A stretch of DNA of 64,000 nucleotides from Pseudomonas mosselii. GTDB lineage: Bacteria > Pseudomonadota > Gammaproteobacteria > Pseudomonadales > Pseudomonadaceae. Location: positions 2,139,501-2,203,500 of the forward strand of contig NZ_CP081966.1 of the NCBI RefSeq assembly GCF_019823065.1, given 5' to 3'. Below, one piece after another: positions 46,215-55,133 of the stretch; the first letter of the stretch is position 1, and the number at the start of each line of letters is the position of its first letter. Under the pieces are notes generated by a model, which saw only the letters and a program-made list of their open reading frames with translations, made no database searches and had not been told where the DNA came from. A program made the translations under genes and the position numbers.

Positions 46215-46970
46215 ATGGAATATTTGCTGGAACTCGCCGCAAGTCCCACCGCCTGGGTTGCCCTCGCCACCCTGGTGGCCATGGAGGTCGTGCTTGGCAT
46301 CGACAACCTGATCTTCATCTCCATCCTCACCAACAAGCTGCCTGAGCAATACCGCTCCAAGGCACGCCGTATCGGTATCAGCATGGCCCTGGTCATGCGC
46401 CTGGCGCTGCTCAGTACCGTGGCCTGGATCGTTCAGCTGACGGAGCCTGTGGTCGAGGTGTTCGGCCACACGTTCTCGTGGAAGGACATGATCCTCATCG
46501 CCGGTGGCCTGTTCCTGCTGTGGAAGGCGACCAAGGAGATCCATGAAAGCGTCGACCCTCACGGCGCCAAGGAAGAGTCCAAGGTTGGCAGCACCGTGAC
46601 CATCGGCTTCACCGCGGCGATTTTCCAGATACTGCTGCTGGACATCGTCTTCTCGATCGACAGCATCATCACCGCCGTGGGCATGACCGAGCACCTGCCG
46701 ATCATGATCATCGCCGTGATCAGCGCCGTCATCGTGATGCTGGTAGCCGCCGACCCGCTGGCCAAGTTCATCAACGACAACCCGACCGTGGTGATGCTGG
46801 CCCTGGGCTTCCTGATCATGATCGGCATGACCCTGATCGCCGAAGGTTTCGGCGCACATGTGCCGAAAGGTTATGTGTATGCGGCCATGGCGTTCTCCAC
46901 GGCGATCGAGATCCTCAACATCCTGGCGCGTCGGGCACGCTTGAAGCGTGAGGCGGCCGAGGGCAACTGA
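46215..46970 (+). CDS. TerC-family integral membrane protein
   Basis: This 251-residue protein has seven or eight hydrophobic segments and the TerC signatures [20 protein letters not shown] and [20 protein letters not shown]. Acidic residues in these two repeats form a probable metal site. TerC proteins are linked to tellurite resistance and, in several bacteria, manganese export or metallation of exported proteins. AGCAGGA lies 7 bp before ATG. It pairs with the preceding small lipoprotein. Confidence 0.9.
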   Translation: MEYLLELAASPTAWVALATLVAMEVVLGIDNLIFISILTNKLPEQYRSKARRIGISMALVMRLALLSTVAWIVQLTEPVVEVFGHTFSWKDMILIAGGLFLLWKATKEIHESVDPHGAKEESKVGSTVTIGFTAAIFQILLLDIVFSIDSIITAVGMTEHLPIMIIAVISAVIVMLVAADPLAKFINDNPTVVMLALGFLIMIGMTLIAEGFGAHVPKGYVYAAMAFSTAIEILNILARRARLKREAAEGN

Positions 46971-46996
46971 GCCGCAAGCTACAAATGATAATAAGC

Positions 46997-47020
46997 AAGA
47001 GGGAGCCTGGGCTCCCTCTT
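46997..47020. terminator. Hairpin after terC-type gene
   Basis: AAGAGGGAGC pairs exactly with GCTCCCTCTT around CTGG. The T-tract is short on both sides. Confidence 0.7.
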
Positions 47021-47051
47021 GTCGTTCATGGCTCGAAGTGTGTAGATGCTG

Positions 47052-47231
47052 TCAATGAGCCCCGGCATGGCGTCGGACACGGCGCATGGGCTGGGCCTTG
47101 GCCAGTGCATGGGGTGGCAGGTGATGAGGGTGGGAATGCCGGCGCACGATGCGCAACACCCCCCAGAGCATGGCCGCCGCAACGCTGAGCCACATGCCGA
47201 CCAGCATTAGAATTGCCATTGTCAGGCTCAT
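47052..47231 (-). CDS. Small membrane protein of unknown function
   Basis: This 59-residue protein begins MSLTMAILMLVGMWLSVAAA as a single transmembrane helix. A His/Arg-rich tail follows (RIVRRHSHPHHLPPHALAKA, then QPMRRVRRHAGAH). A perfect AGGAGG lies 6 bp before ATG, which argues strongly for translation. The His-rich tail may bind metal, but no family is recognised. Confidence 0.72.
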   Translation of the reverse strand: MSLTMAILMLVGMWLSVAAAMLWGVLRIVRRHSHPHHLPPHALAKAQPMRRVRRHAGAH

Positions 47232-47435
47232 GTGTGCCTCCTTATCTCTGGCGAGCCAGACTCGCCATCCAGACACAGCTTTAGTCTAGCCCGTCGCCTG
47301 TGACGTTCCATTGACCGAAGGTCTAGTCCTTGGGTTGTTTTGTTCCAAGCCCGCGCCGGGCTATACCCGCAGGCGCCAGCGTCCTATGATCGGCTTCTTG
47401 GTCGGGCGCTGCCTGCCTGACCGCGGAACAAGCGA

Positions 47436-48128
47436 GTGTCCACGTTGCAAAAGCTCTCCAAGTTTCGGGCCCTGGGCCCACGTCGCCTGCTGGCCGCCTG
47501 CCTGGTGGTGGCGACCCTTTCCGGTTGCGCAAGCTCGCCGCCTGCCGCGCTCAAGGGCCTGGCGCAGCGGGTCGAGATCAGCAGCGTGCCGTTCTATCGC
47601 GGCAACGCCAACCACAGCGGCTCGATGGCCCTGGCCGCGGTGCTGTCGCAACAGGGCGCGCCGATTACCCCGGGCCTGCTCGACAAGGCGCTGGGCCTGC
47701 CCCAGGCCGCCGAATCGCTGGATACCGGCATCCCCCGGGTTGCCCGCGAATATGGCCGGGTGGTGTACCCGCTGGACAAGCACCTGGACGCCTTGCTCGC
47801 GCAGGTGGCCGCCGGTTATCCGGTGCTGCTGCGCTACCAGGAAGGTTCGGCCTGGTGGAGCGAGACGCGCTACGCCGTGTTGATCGGCTATGACCGCTAC
47901 AAGCAGCGGGTGCTGTTGCGTTCGGGCATGCATCGACGGCAGTTGATGGCCTTCGATGATTTCGAATCGGCGTGGGCCAAGGAGGGCAGTTGGGCGGTGC
48001 TGCTGCAGTCGCCACGGCAACTGCCGGCCGAGGTGGATCGCCAGCGCTGGTTGCGGGCGGCGGATGAGCTGGCCCGTTCAGGGCAGGAGATTGCCGCCAG
48101 GCAGGCGGTTGCCAGCCTGGGCCAGTGA
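47436..48128 (+). CDS. C39-peptidase-like lipoprotein with degenerate active site
   Basis: This 230-residue protein has lipobox TLSGC (C31) and a papain-like C39 domain (about 45-190). The position normally holding the catalytic cysteine (N.CGP.A) reads GNANHSGSMALAAVL with Ser61. The normal His position in the (H)YAV.(I/V)GYD motif reads SETRYAVLIGYDRY with Arg144. Both catalytic residues are therefore missing, so it is probably a non-enzymatic binding protein. Start is GTG 47436 (MSTLQKLSK), with CGGA upstream. C-terminal helices resemble the TPR-like tails found in relatives. Confidence 0.65.
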   Translation: MSTLQKLSKFRALGPRRLLAACLVVATLSGCASSPPAALKGLAQRVEISSVPFYRGNANHSGSMALAAVLSQQGAPITPGLLDKALGLPQAAESLDTGIPRVAREYGRVVYPLDKHLDALLAQVAAGYPVLLRYQEGSAWWSETRYAVLIGYDRYKQRVLLRSGMHRRQLMAFDDFESAWAKEGSWAVLLQSPRQLPAEVDRQRWLRAADELARSGQEIAARQAVASLGQ

Positions 48129-48208
48129 TGGCTTGGCCAGTTGCAGGACGCCGCCTGCAGTTCAAACGTGCCTCTACCGATCGAATGAGAGCATTGTCGC
48201 GAAAGGGC

Positions 48209-48610
48209 TTATTGGATCGCCGTCTCGTGCAGGCAGCGCCACACCACCCCACGGTCGCTGCATTCGAGCAATGCCAGCGACCAGCGTGCCAGTGTCACGT
48301 CCTGCGCGCGGTGGGTTTCCTTGTAGCGCACCGCCACATTCACCCCGGCCTGCCACACCACTTGCACATCGCCGACCGTGATCTGCAGCCCGGGCCGTGT
48401 GCCTGCGGCCCCCTTGAACAACTGCTCGACCTGCTGGCGACCCACTAGCCTGCCTGTCGTGCCCACCATGCTGAAATCGTCGGCGAACACCGCCATCAGG
48501 CCGCCGAGCACCGACTGGGTCTCGGCCGCCGACCGAGTGAAGATCATCTGGATCAGTTCGTGGACGTGATGAATGCTGCGTTCGGCGCGGGCAATCGCGT
48601 GTTCAGGCAT
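48209..48610 (-). CDS. NTF2-like (DUF4440/SnoaL) protein
   Basis: This 133-residue single-domain protein shows ETQSVLGGLMAVFADDFSMV and QQVEQLFKGAAGTRPGLQIT motifs of the NTF2-like fold. Its start overlaps the MFS transporter by 8 bp, with AAGGAGA in the end of that gene. It is probably translated from the same message as the transporter. No substrate is recognisable. Confidence 0.78.
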   Translation of the reverse strand: MPEHAIARAERSIHHVHELIQMIFTRSAAETQSVLGGLMAVFADDFSMVGTTGRLVGRQQVEQLFKGAAGTRPGLQITVGDVQVVWQAGVNVAVRYKETHRAQDVTLARWSLALLECSDRGVVWRCLHETAIQ

Positions 48611-49958
48611 GGGCGTGGTTCTCCTTGGGCAGTGTGTTCAGTACCAACAATGGCAGCAGCCCCAGCAGCGCGGCCAGGGCAAAGGTCAGGCGATAGGCCG
48701 AAGACGCGTCCAGGTCCACCAGCAGCAGGTTGAAGATCATCAGCAGCAAGGCTGCGCCGACGCTGAAGGCCATCTGTCGATTGAGGTTCCACAGTACGCT
48801 GGCCTGCTGCATCCGCTCGCCGCTGAAATCGAGCAGCGCGGTCGTCTGGGCGGTGTTGGCGCCGACGCCGCCGCCGATACCCATGAGGCCGTAGGCCGCG
48901 ACCAGCGCGGCGCTATCCGTCGGCGGGGCGACCCATATCAGCAGGCTGATACCCAGGCTGTGCAGAAGCAGGCCGAGCAGCAGCAGGCGGACGGCACCGA
49001 CGCGGTTGTACAGGCGGCCGGTCACCAGCATGGCGGCCAAGGCTCCGGTGGCATAGACCAGCATGAACAGGCCGGTGGCCTGGGCGCTCAGTTTCAACAC
49101 GTCCTGCAGGTAGAAGATGTTCAGCAGGTTGACCCCAGTGAACACACCGGGGATCGCATGGTAGACCTGCATCGAGACCCGCAGACGAGGGCTGCCGAGC
49201 AGCTTGAGTTCGACGATGCCGCCGGCCGAGCGTCGGTAGTGGGCGCGGTACAGCAGGGCGCAGGACACGCTGGCCAGCAGGCAGGCGATGGTCAGCGCGA
49301 GGCCATGGCCAGCGCCGTACAGCGACAGACCCAGCAGCAGGCCGGCGAGGGTGGCGCTGACCAGCAGCAATCCCTTGAAGTCCGGGCGGGAGGCTGTCGG
49401 GCCGGGCGTCTGGTCAATCCAGGCCCAGGCCAGCGCCGCCGTCAGCAGGGCCAGCGGAATGTTGCAGTGGAAGACCCACGGCCAGCGGCCATGGTCGACG
49501 ATCATCCCGCCGAGGGTCGGCGACAGCGCCGGCGCCAGTAGCGCCACGGCCATCACCAGGGTGGACACGCGGGCGCGCTCCGGGCCCTGGAACCGCTCGA
49601 AGGTCAGCGCTTGCCCCACAGGGATCAGCAGACCACCGGCCATCCCCTGGAGCAGACGCCAGGCGATCAGCGCGGCGAAGCTTGCGGCTTCCCCACAGCC
49701 CCAAACTGCCACGCTGAACCCCAGCATCGCGGCGCACAGCAGGCGCCGCGCGCCCCAGTGGTTCGCCAGCCAGGTGCTCACCGGCACGGCCAGGGTCAGC
49801 CCGAGCATGTAGGCGTTGCCGACCCAGGCGCTGCTGGCATTGCCAATGGCGAACTGGTCCGTGATCCGCGGCAACGCCACGGTCGGCATGAACAGGTTGA
49901 TGCAGTCGATGAAGAAGCCCATCAGGAAGATCGTTGCCACGCGATATCGGTACGTCAT
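48603..49958 (-). CDS. MFS drug/efflux transporter (DHA2-like)
   Basis: This 451-residue protein has about 12-14 transmembrane segments. It has the MFS motif A region NHWGARRLLCAAMLGFSVAV and a motif C-like segment ALLAPALSPTLGGMIVDHGR WPWVF (broken here for readability). It begins MTYRYRVATIFLMGFFIDCI, with AAAAGGAG 6 bp upstream of ATG 49958. The upstream neighbour is a divergent LysR gene that may control it, with 90 bp between starts. The substrate is unknown. Confidence 0.88.
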   Translation of the reverse strand: MTYRYRVATIFLMGFFIDCINLFMPTVALPRITDQFAIGNASSAWVGNAYMLGLTLAVPVSTWLANHWGARRLLCAAMLGFSVAVWGCGEAASFAALIAWRLLQGMAGGLLIPVGQALTFERFQGPERARVSTLVMAVALLAPALSPTLGGMIVDHGRWPWVFHCNIPLALLTAALAWAWIDQTPGPTASRPDFKGLLLVSATLAGLLLGLSLYGAGHGLALTIACLLASVSCALLYRAHYRRSAGGIVELKLLGSPRLRVSMQVYHAIPGVFTGVNLLNIFYLQDVLKLSAQATGLFMLVYATGALAAMLVTGRLYNRVGAVRLLLLGLLLHSLGISLLIWVAPPTDSAALVAAYGLMGIGGGVGANTAQTTALLDFSGERMQQASVLWNLNRQMAFSVGAALLLMIFNLLLVDLDASSAYRLTFALAALLGLLPLLVLNTLPKENHAHA

Positions 49959-50048
49959 TGCCACTCCTTTTCGGCGCGCAGCGTAGGTGCCGTGGACTGT
50001 CCCCGTCGATATCGCTACCCTTGAAACTCTGTTTGATGGAAGTGAACA

Positions 50049-50951
50049 ATGCCGCGCACGGCCCTCCACACCCAGCTCAACCGGGTGCAGACGTTTCTGG
50101 CGGTGGTCGATTTCGGCTCCTTTACCAAGGCGGCGGACTTTCTCGGCATCAGCAAAGCCATGGCCAGCCAGCACGTCAAGGCGCTGGAGCAGGCCCTGGG
50201 AGTGACGCTGCTGGCGCGCAGCACCCGTTCCATCGCCCTGACCGAAACCGGCCAAGGTTTCCACGAAGACTTCAAGGTGATCGTCAGCGATGTCGAAGGC
50301 GCCTTCGACAGTGTGCTGCGCCGGCACAATGGCGTATCAGGCCGACTGCGCATCAGTACCACCGGGGAGTACGGCGAGCGCTTCATCCTGCCGCTGATCC
50401 CGGTGTTCGCCGAGCGCTACCCAGCGTTGTCGATCAGCTACGAGACCGACTCGTCGCTGAGCGACCTGATTGCCGAACGGCTCGACCTGGTGGTGCGCCT
50501 CGGTGCCCTGATGGACTCGAACCTGCGCAGTCGCAAGCTGGCTGACTACGACATTCTGCTGGTGGCCTCACCGCCCTTTCTCGCTCGCCATGCCATCACC
50601 GAGCCTGCCGACCTTGCGCAGGTACCCTGGATCGCCAATAGCAACCTGCGCAGCCCGACCAGTTGGACCTTGCACGCAACGCGCAGTGGCAGTGCGAGCG
50701 TGGTGGGCAAGGCGGTCTACCAGTCCAATGCGTCCCACGCCATCCGGGCGATGGCCTGCGCCGCGCTGGGCGTGGCAGTGCTGCCTGCCTGGCTGGTCGA
50801 GGAGGATCTGGACGCCGGCAGGTTGCGGCGCGTGTTGCCGGACTACAGCCTGCCGGCGCAGCCCATCAGCGTCGTCTACCCGAACAGCAGCCATGTGCCG
50901 CACAAGACCCGGGTGTTCATCGACTTCCTGTGCGAGCACCTGGGGCGCTAG
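50049..50951 (+). CDS. LysR-family transcriptional regulator
   Basis: This 300-residue protein has a winged helix LNRVQTFLAVVDFGSFTKAA, DFLGISKAMASQHVKALEQA and the CrgA-type effector domain (ISYETDSSLSDLIAERLDLV). GGAAG lies 5 bp before ATG. It is divergent from the MFS transporter and convergent at 1 bp with the TetR gene. It likely regulates the transporter. Confidence 0.9.
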   Translation: MPRTALHTQLNRVQTFLAVVDFGSFTKAADFLGISKAMASQHVKALEQALGVTLLARSTRSIALTETGQGFHEDFKVIVSDVEGAFDSVLRRHNGVSGRLRISTTGEYGERFILPLIPVFAERYPALSISYETDSSLSDLIAERLDLVVRLGALMDSNLRSRKLADYDILLVASPPFLARHAITEPADLAQVPWIANSNLRSPTSWTLHATRSGSASVVGKAVYQSNASHAIRAMACAALGVAVLPAWLVEEDLDAGRLRRVLPDYSLPAQPISVVYPNSSHVPHKTRVFIDFLCEHLGR

Positions 50952-50952
50952 T

Positions 50953-51573
50953 TCATGGCTCCAGGCCGATACCGCGCAGGATGACGCCGGTGACGGTCTG
51001 CACCGCTTGCTCGAACGCCACGTCGGACAGCGACTCGCCGCCATTGAGCAGGTTGACCTGGTAGCCGAAGTCGGCGTAGTGCTGGGTCGTGGCCCAGATC
51101 ATGTACAGCAGCGCAGACGGCTCCACCGGCAGGATGCGGCGTTCCTCGACCCAACTGCGGATCTTCGCTTGCTTGAGCTGCGCCCAGGGCACCAGGATTT
51201 CGTCCAGGCTGGCGCCGAGCAGCGGGGCGCCGTGGAGCATCTCCTCGGCCCAGATCTTCGAGCCCAGCGGCCTTGAGCGCGAGTGGCCCATCTTGGCGCG
51301 GATGTAGCTGGTCAGCACCACCCTGGGGTCGTCAAAGCGCTCGAAGCACAGGGCGTCCTGCTTCCACACATCCAGCAGGTCCTGCAGCACGGCGCGGTAC
51401 AGCTCGTCCTTGGTGCTGAAGTAGTAGTGCAGGTTGGAGCGCGGCAGTTGCGCCAGCTCGGCGATATCGCCCATGGAGGTGGCGCCGTAGCCCTTGTCGG
51501 CGAACACCTGCTCGGCGGCTTGCAGGATCTTCTCGACGTTGCGCCGGCGGATCTCGATCTTGTGGTTGGCCAT
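50953..51573 (-). CDS. TetR-family regulator, RutR/YcdC-like
   Basis: This 206-residue protein has the HTH segment AAEQVFADKGYGATSMGDIA, ELAQLPRSNLHYYFSTKDEL and a RutR-type C-terminal domain (SYIRAKMGHSRSRPLGSKIW, then MIWATTQHYADFGYQVNLLN). RutR in E. coli senses pyrimidines. Here no pyrimidine-catabolism genes adjoin, so the ligand is open. I chose ATG 51573 (MANHKIEIRRRNVEKI). A hydrolase remnant follows on the other strand. Confidence 0.88.
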   Translation of the reverse strand: MANHKIEIRRRNVEKILQAAEQVFADKGYGATSMGDIAELAQLPRSNLHYYFSTKDELYRAVLQDLLDVWKQDALCFERFDDPRVVLTSYIRAKMGHSRSRPLGSKIWAEEMLHGAPLLGASLDEILVPWAQLKQAKIRSWVEERRILPVEPSALLYMIWATTQHYADFGYQVNLLNGGESLSDVAFEQAVQTVTGVILRGIGLEP

Positions 51574-51669
51574 GGGCTGTCCGTGGTGACCTGAACAGGG
51601 CAAGGCTAACAGCTTTGCCAGGGCCAAGGTTAACGGCCTCGCGCTCCTGCAGAGAAACGTGTAAACCCT

Positions 51670-51868
51670 GGCTGCTCGGCAGCAGGGTCAATGCCTGGCG
51701 CAGGCGCTCGACGATCGACTCGGTGCGCTGCTGACGATGCGGGGGCACGCCGACGCGTTGCAGGGCGTAATCCTGCCGGGTTGCGGGCATTTCGTGGTGG
51801 AGGAAGGGCCGGTGTCGTTCAACGAGCACCTGCTGGCGCTCCTGGAGGAGGTCGAGGTCAACCGCTGA
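51670..51868 (+). pseudogene. Remnant of an alpha/beta hydrolase (C-terminal part only)
   Basis: In one frame the DNA reads LGALLTMRGHADALQGVILP, then GCGHFVVEEGPVSFNEHLLA and LLEEVEVNR before a stop. This matches the C-terminal part of epoxide-hydrolase/haloperoxidase-type alpha/beta hydrolases, including the catalytic-histidine motif PGCGHF. An in-frame TAA lies just before the segment, and no N-terminal half, nucleophile or start is present. It is therefore a decayed fragment between the TetR and lipoprotein genes. Confidence 0.6.
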
Positions 51869-52100
51869 TCGCGGTCCTGGCCCTGGCGGCGTCGGTCACC
51901 ACCTGCGGGCGGCCGGCGCGCGACACCGCCAGTTTGCGCTGCTCGTACTCTTCCAGACTCAGGCCCTGACGTTGCAGCGCTTCGAGTTGCAACTGGCGAG
52001 TTTCCTCGGCGGTATAGGGGCGCTGCTCGGGATGACTGGCACAGCCGCTCAGCACGGCGATGGCCAGGGCAGCGAGGAGGTGGCGGGCGGTGGTGTTCAT
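51858..52100 (-). CDS. Small lipoprotein of unknown function
   Basis: This 80-residue protein has signal MNTTARHLLAALAIAVLSGC with lipobox VLSGC (C20). A charged helical segment YTAEETRQLQLEALQRQGLS follows. It resembles short Pseudomonas lipoproteins with a YTAEE-type repeat. Its last codons overlap the hydrolase remnant by 11 bp on the other strand. The ribosome binding site is weak. Confidence 0.68.
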   Translation of the reverse strand: MNTTARHLLAALAIAVLSGCASHPEQRPYTAEETRQLQLEALQRQGLSLEEYEQRKLAVSRAGRPQVVTDAARARTAISG

Positions 52101-52254
52101 CGGGGCGGTTCCGTGAGCCTGGGGTTCGAGGGTGTCGAATCGATGAGCTCAGGTTATTGGCCACGGTGACGCTTTGGAAATTGCTGCGCTCGATAGTGAC
52201 TATTGAAGGATAAGCATATCCTGCCGCTACGGGCTTGCGCTGTCTGGTCCGTCC

Positions 52255-52956
52255 TCAGCGCGGCATGTAGCCCAGTTGCCAGGCCCGTGGAATGAACACC
52301 GTCACCAGCGCCAGCAGGCAGGCCAGGGCGCAACTGGCCGCCAACGCCTGCAAGCCAAGCCGCTGTTGCAGCCAGGCGCCGAGCGCGGCGCCCAGCAGCA
52401 TGCCGCTCCAGGGTACCAGTTGCACTCGCCAGCCATCGCGCCGCTCACCCAGCAGCCAACGTCCCAGGCCACGGCCGAAGCGCGACAACGCGCCGGTGAC
52501 GTAGGTCAGGCCGATCGGCAGGCCGTTCACCTGTTCGACCACGGCATTGAGCATGCCCATGGCCAGGGTGGCTGCGATCAGCGCGGGGAAGGTGATCGAC
52601 GCCGGCCAGGCCGCGGCGAAGGCCAACAGGGTGGCGACGATCAGCAGCAAGGGCGCGGCGCGCCGGTTTAGGCGCCGGGCCAGCAGGACACCCAGGGTAT
52701 TGCCCAGCACGAAACCGAGGATCGCCAAGGCCAGACGCAGGATCAGCGCCAGGTCCGCCTGGCTGATGGCCACCGCCAGGCGCGTGGTGTTGCCGCTCAT
52801 GAACGAGACGAAGTCGCCCAACGCCAGCAGGCCGATGGCATCGGTCATGCCGGCCAGCACCGAAAGCCCGGCCACCAGCCCCAGGCCGACCCGCCCGCGC
52901 AAGGCCTGCAGGCGGACGCGGCGTGCACTGTGCAGGGAGGGGGCGGTGGGCAGCAT
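52255..52956 (-). CDS. YoaK/DUF1275-family membrane protein
   Basis: This 233-residue protein has about six hydrophobic segments and the family signatures GLVAGLSVLAGMTDAIGLLA, GDFVSFMSGNTTRLAVAISQ and NGLPIGLTYVTGALSRFGRG. DUF1275 proteins are putative transporters or stress proteins without a proven substrate. ATG 52956 (MLPTAPSLHSARRVRLQ) precedes the signature; the upstream open frame overlaps the GNAT gene and is rejected. A 32-bp gap separates it from the GNAT gene, with which it may be co-transcribed. Confidence 0.85.
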   Translation of the reverse strand: MLPTAPSLHSARRVRLQALRGRVGLGLVAGLSVLAGMTDAIGLLALGDFVSFMSGNTTRLAVAISQADLALILRLALAILGFVLGNTLGVLLARRLNRRAAPLLLIVATLLAFAAAWPASITFPALIAATLAMGMLNAVVEQVNGLPIGLTYVTGALSRFGRGLGRWLLGERRDGWRVQLVPWSGMLLGAALGAWLQQRLGLQALAASCALACLLALVTVFIPRAWQLGYMPR

Positions 52957-52988
52957 GGGACGGGTCTCCGGGGCAGGGGGCTCTGATC

Positions 52989-53462
52989 TTATACCCGGAC
53001 CATGGCCTTGCGCATGGGGATGCAGGACAGTTCGAGGCCAAAGGGCGACTGGTAGGTCGATTGTGCCTCGCCGACGTAGCCGCAGCGGCGATAGAACGCG
53101 GCGGCGTTGAGGGTGGCATCCAGATGGACCGTTTCCAGGCCCTCGGCCCGGGCGATGCCTTCGAGGTGTTCGACCATCCTGCGGGCGATGCCCTGGCCCA
53201 TGAACGACGGCAGTACGAACAGTGCGCCCAGTTCGCCGCTGTGCAGGTCGAGCATGCCGGTGGCGGCGATCGTGCCGTCCACGCAGGCAAGGTGGAAATG
53301 GTCGGCGACCAGGGCTGCGTAGCCCTCGGTGAACGGTACGTCGGCCCAGGCCTGGGCCAGCGTGTCGCCGTAAGCCTCGGCGCACTGGTGCAGGATTGCC
53401 TGGCGGCGGATGGTGTAGGTTTCCAGTGCGTCGTGGCGGCTGGCACGGCGAATGTCGAGCAT
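52989..53462 (-). CDS. GNAT-family N-acetyltransferase
   Basis: This 157-residue protein has the acetyl-CoA motif A segment ALFVLPSFMGQGIARRMVEH and a motif B region (VHLDATLNAAAFYRRCGYVG). ATG 53462 (MLDIRRASRHDALE) has GGGAGGGA 4 bp upstream. The substrate is unknown. The gene precedes the DUF1275 gene in the same direction. Confidence 0.88.
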   Translation of the reverse strand: MLDIRRASRHDALETYTIRRQAILHQCAEAYGDTLAQAWADVPFTEGYAALVADHFHLACVDGTIAATGMLDLHSGELGALFVLPSFMGQGIARRMVEHLEGIARAEGLETVHLDATLNAAAFYRRCGYVGEAQSTYQSPFGLELSCIPMRKAMVRV

Positions 53463-53604
53463 CGGTTCCCTCCCGGTTGAACCTGGATGATAACAAGGGC
53501 ATGCGGGAAAACGCTCATTGGCGCGGCGCAATGGAATTGTGCTGTTCAATCACCGTGGCAGGTCGCATGCTGCGGGTCCCGCAAGCACAGTGTCGAGGCA
53601 GGCT

Positions 53605-54339
53605 ATGGATACGCCCGTGGTAATGCTCAATGGCCTGATCGGCTGCTTGGATCACCCGACGTTTCAGCCCACCCTGCGACCCAGGAAGGTGTTCGCCCCG
53701 GACCTGCTCGGCTATGGCAGCTTGGACGACACGCCATCGACGCTGGTCGACATCGACGCCCAGGTCGAGCACCTGCGGCAGATCCTGCTGGCGCGCAACT
53801 TGCCCTATGTGCACCTGCTCGGCCACTCCGTGGGTGGCGTGGTGGCGATGCTGTTCGCCCGGCGCTATCCAGCCAGCGTGGCGAGCGTGATCAGTGTCGA
53901 GGGCAACTTCACCTTGAAGGATGCATTCTGGTCGGCATCGGTGGCGCGCATGGCCCCAGTCGAGGCTGAGGCATTGCTGCTAGGTTATCGTGACGATGCC
54001 TCTACCTGGCTGGCCCGCTCCGGCATCGTGGCCAATCCTGGGCGCCTGGCCCTGGCGGACCAGTGGCTGGCCCACCAGGGCGCGGGTACGCTGCAGGCCA
54101 TGGCGCGCTCGGTGGTCGCGGTGACCGGCTTACCAGGTTATCTGGTGGAGCTGCGCACGTTGTTCGCCACGAAACCGGTGCACCTGGTCGCCGGCGAACA
54201 CTCACGGGCTGGCTGGGATGTACCGCACTGGGCCGAGGAGCAGGCGGCCAGTTTTACCGTGCTGCCGCGTGCGGGGCACCTGATGATGCTCGAAGACCCG
54301 CAAGGCTTCGCCAACGCCATCGCCCGCCTGCTCGACTGA
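53605..54339 (+). CDS. Alpha/beta hydrolase
   Basis: This 244-residue protein has nucleophile elbow HLLGHSVGGVVAML, a histidine in PRAGHLMMLEDPQGF and an acidic candidate in the GEHSRAGWD region. The oxyanion region MLNGLIGCLDHPTFQPTLRP lacks the usual HG motif (it reads LNGLIG). ATG 53605 has GAGG 6 bp upstream. It is convergent with the RibD-like gene by 6 bp. Substrate is unknown. Confidence 0.85.
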   Translation: MDTPVVMLNGLIGCLDHPTFQPTLRPRKVFAPDLLGYGSLDDTPSTLVDIDAQVEHLRQILLARNLPYVHLLGHSVGGVVAMLFARRYPASVASVISVEGNFTLKDAFWSASVARMAPVEAEALLLGYRDDASTWLARSGIVANPGRLALADQWLAHQGAGTLQAMARSVVAVTGLPGYLVELRTLFATKPVHLVAGEHSRAGWDVPHWAEEQAASFTVLPRAGHLMMLEDPQGFANAIARLLD

Positions 54340-54345
54340 CCGAGC

Positions 54346-54960
54346 TCAGAACGATCCTGTCTGTACCTCGCCGCTGCGCACGTAATGCGCCAGCAGTACC
54401 CCGTTGGGGGTGCTGCTCGATTCCACCAGCTTGAAGGCTGCAGCCTGTGCATCGTCACCGAACAGGCGCTTGCCGCGCCCCAGCAGCAGGGGATGGATCA
54501 ACAGGCGCAGTTCGTCCACCAGCCCGGCCGCCAGCAGCTGGCGTACCAGTTCACCGCTGCCTTGGGTCAGCAGCGCCGGGCCGTCCTGTTGCTTGAGCGC
54601 GCGCACCGCGCCTGTCACATCGGCACCCAACGTGTGGCTGTTTTGCCACTCGATGGATGCGGGGTGGTGGGTGGCGACATGCTTGGCCACGCCATTGAAC
54701 AGGTCGGCCAACGGACGATCCGGCGCCTCGGGCCCGACTTCTGGCCAGAACCCGGCGAAGATGTCGTAGGTGCGCCGCCCCAGCAGCAGTTCGAACGGTT
54801 GGCTGAACAGGGTCTGCATGGCCTGGCCGAAGGCCTCGTCGGCCAACGGCGGGATCCAGCCGCCATGGGTGAAGCCGCCGCTGGTGTCCTCCTGCGGACC
54901 GCCGGGGGCCTGCATGACGCCGTCGAGGGTGATGAAGGCGGCGACGATGAGCTTGCGCAT
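54346..54960 (-). CDS. Dihydrofolate-reductase-like (RibD C-terminal domain) protein
   Basis: This 204-residue protein has the fold of the RibD C-terminal/DHFR-like family. It begins MRKLIVAAFITLDGVMQAPG and contains LLLGRRTYDIFAGFWPEVGP, LLTQGSGELVRQLLAAGLVD and ELRLLIHPLLLGRGKRLFGD. This is the usual YyaP/YwjB-like subgroup, probably an NADPH-dependent reductase of unknown substrate. GGAG lies 9 bp before ATG 54960. It is a separate gene from nhaB, which follows downstream. Confidence 0.88.
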   Translation of the reverse strand: MRKLIVAAFITLDGVMQAPGGPQEDTSGGFTHGGWIPPLADEAFGQAMQTLFSQPFELLLGRRTYDIFAGFWPEVGPEAPDRPLADLFNGVAKHVATHHPASIEWQNSHTLGADVTGAVRALKQQDGPALLTQGSGELVRQLLAAGLVDELRLLIHPLLLGRGKRLFGDDAQAAAFKLVESSSTPNGVLLAHYVRSGEVQTGSF

Positions 54961-55133
54961 GGGATGAATCTCCTCGGGTGGGTGTGCTGGATAGTCGAAC
55001 GGGGTTGGCGAGAATCGACAGCAGTGCTGAACGATAGTCAGGGCTCGACGGATGGGGGCGCGGGAGGAGAGAAAACGGGAAAAGGCGCGGTCGCCTGCAG
55101 GAGCGGCTAAAGCCACTCCTGCAGAGGGTTCGG

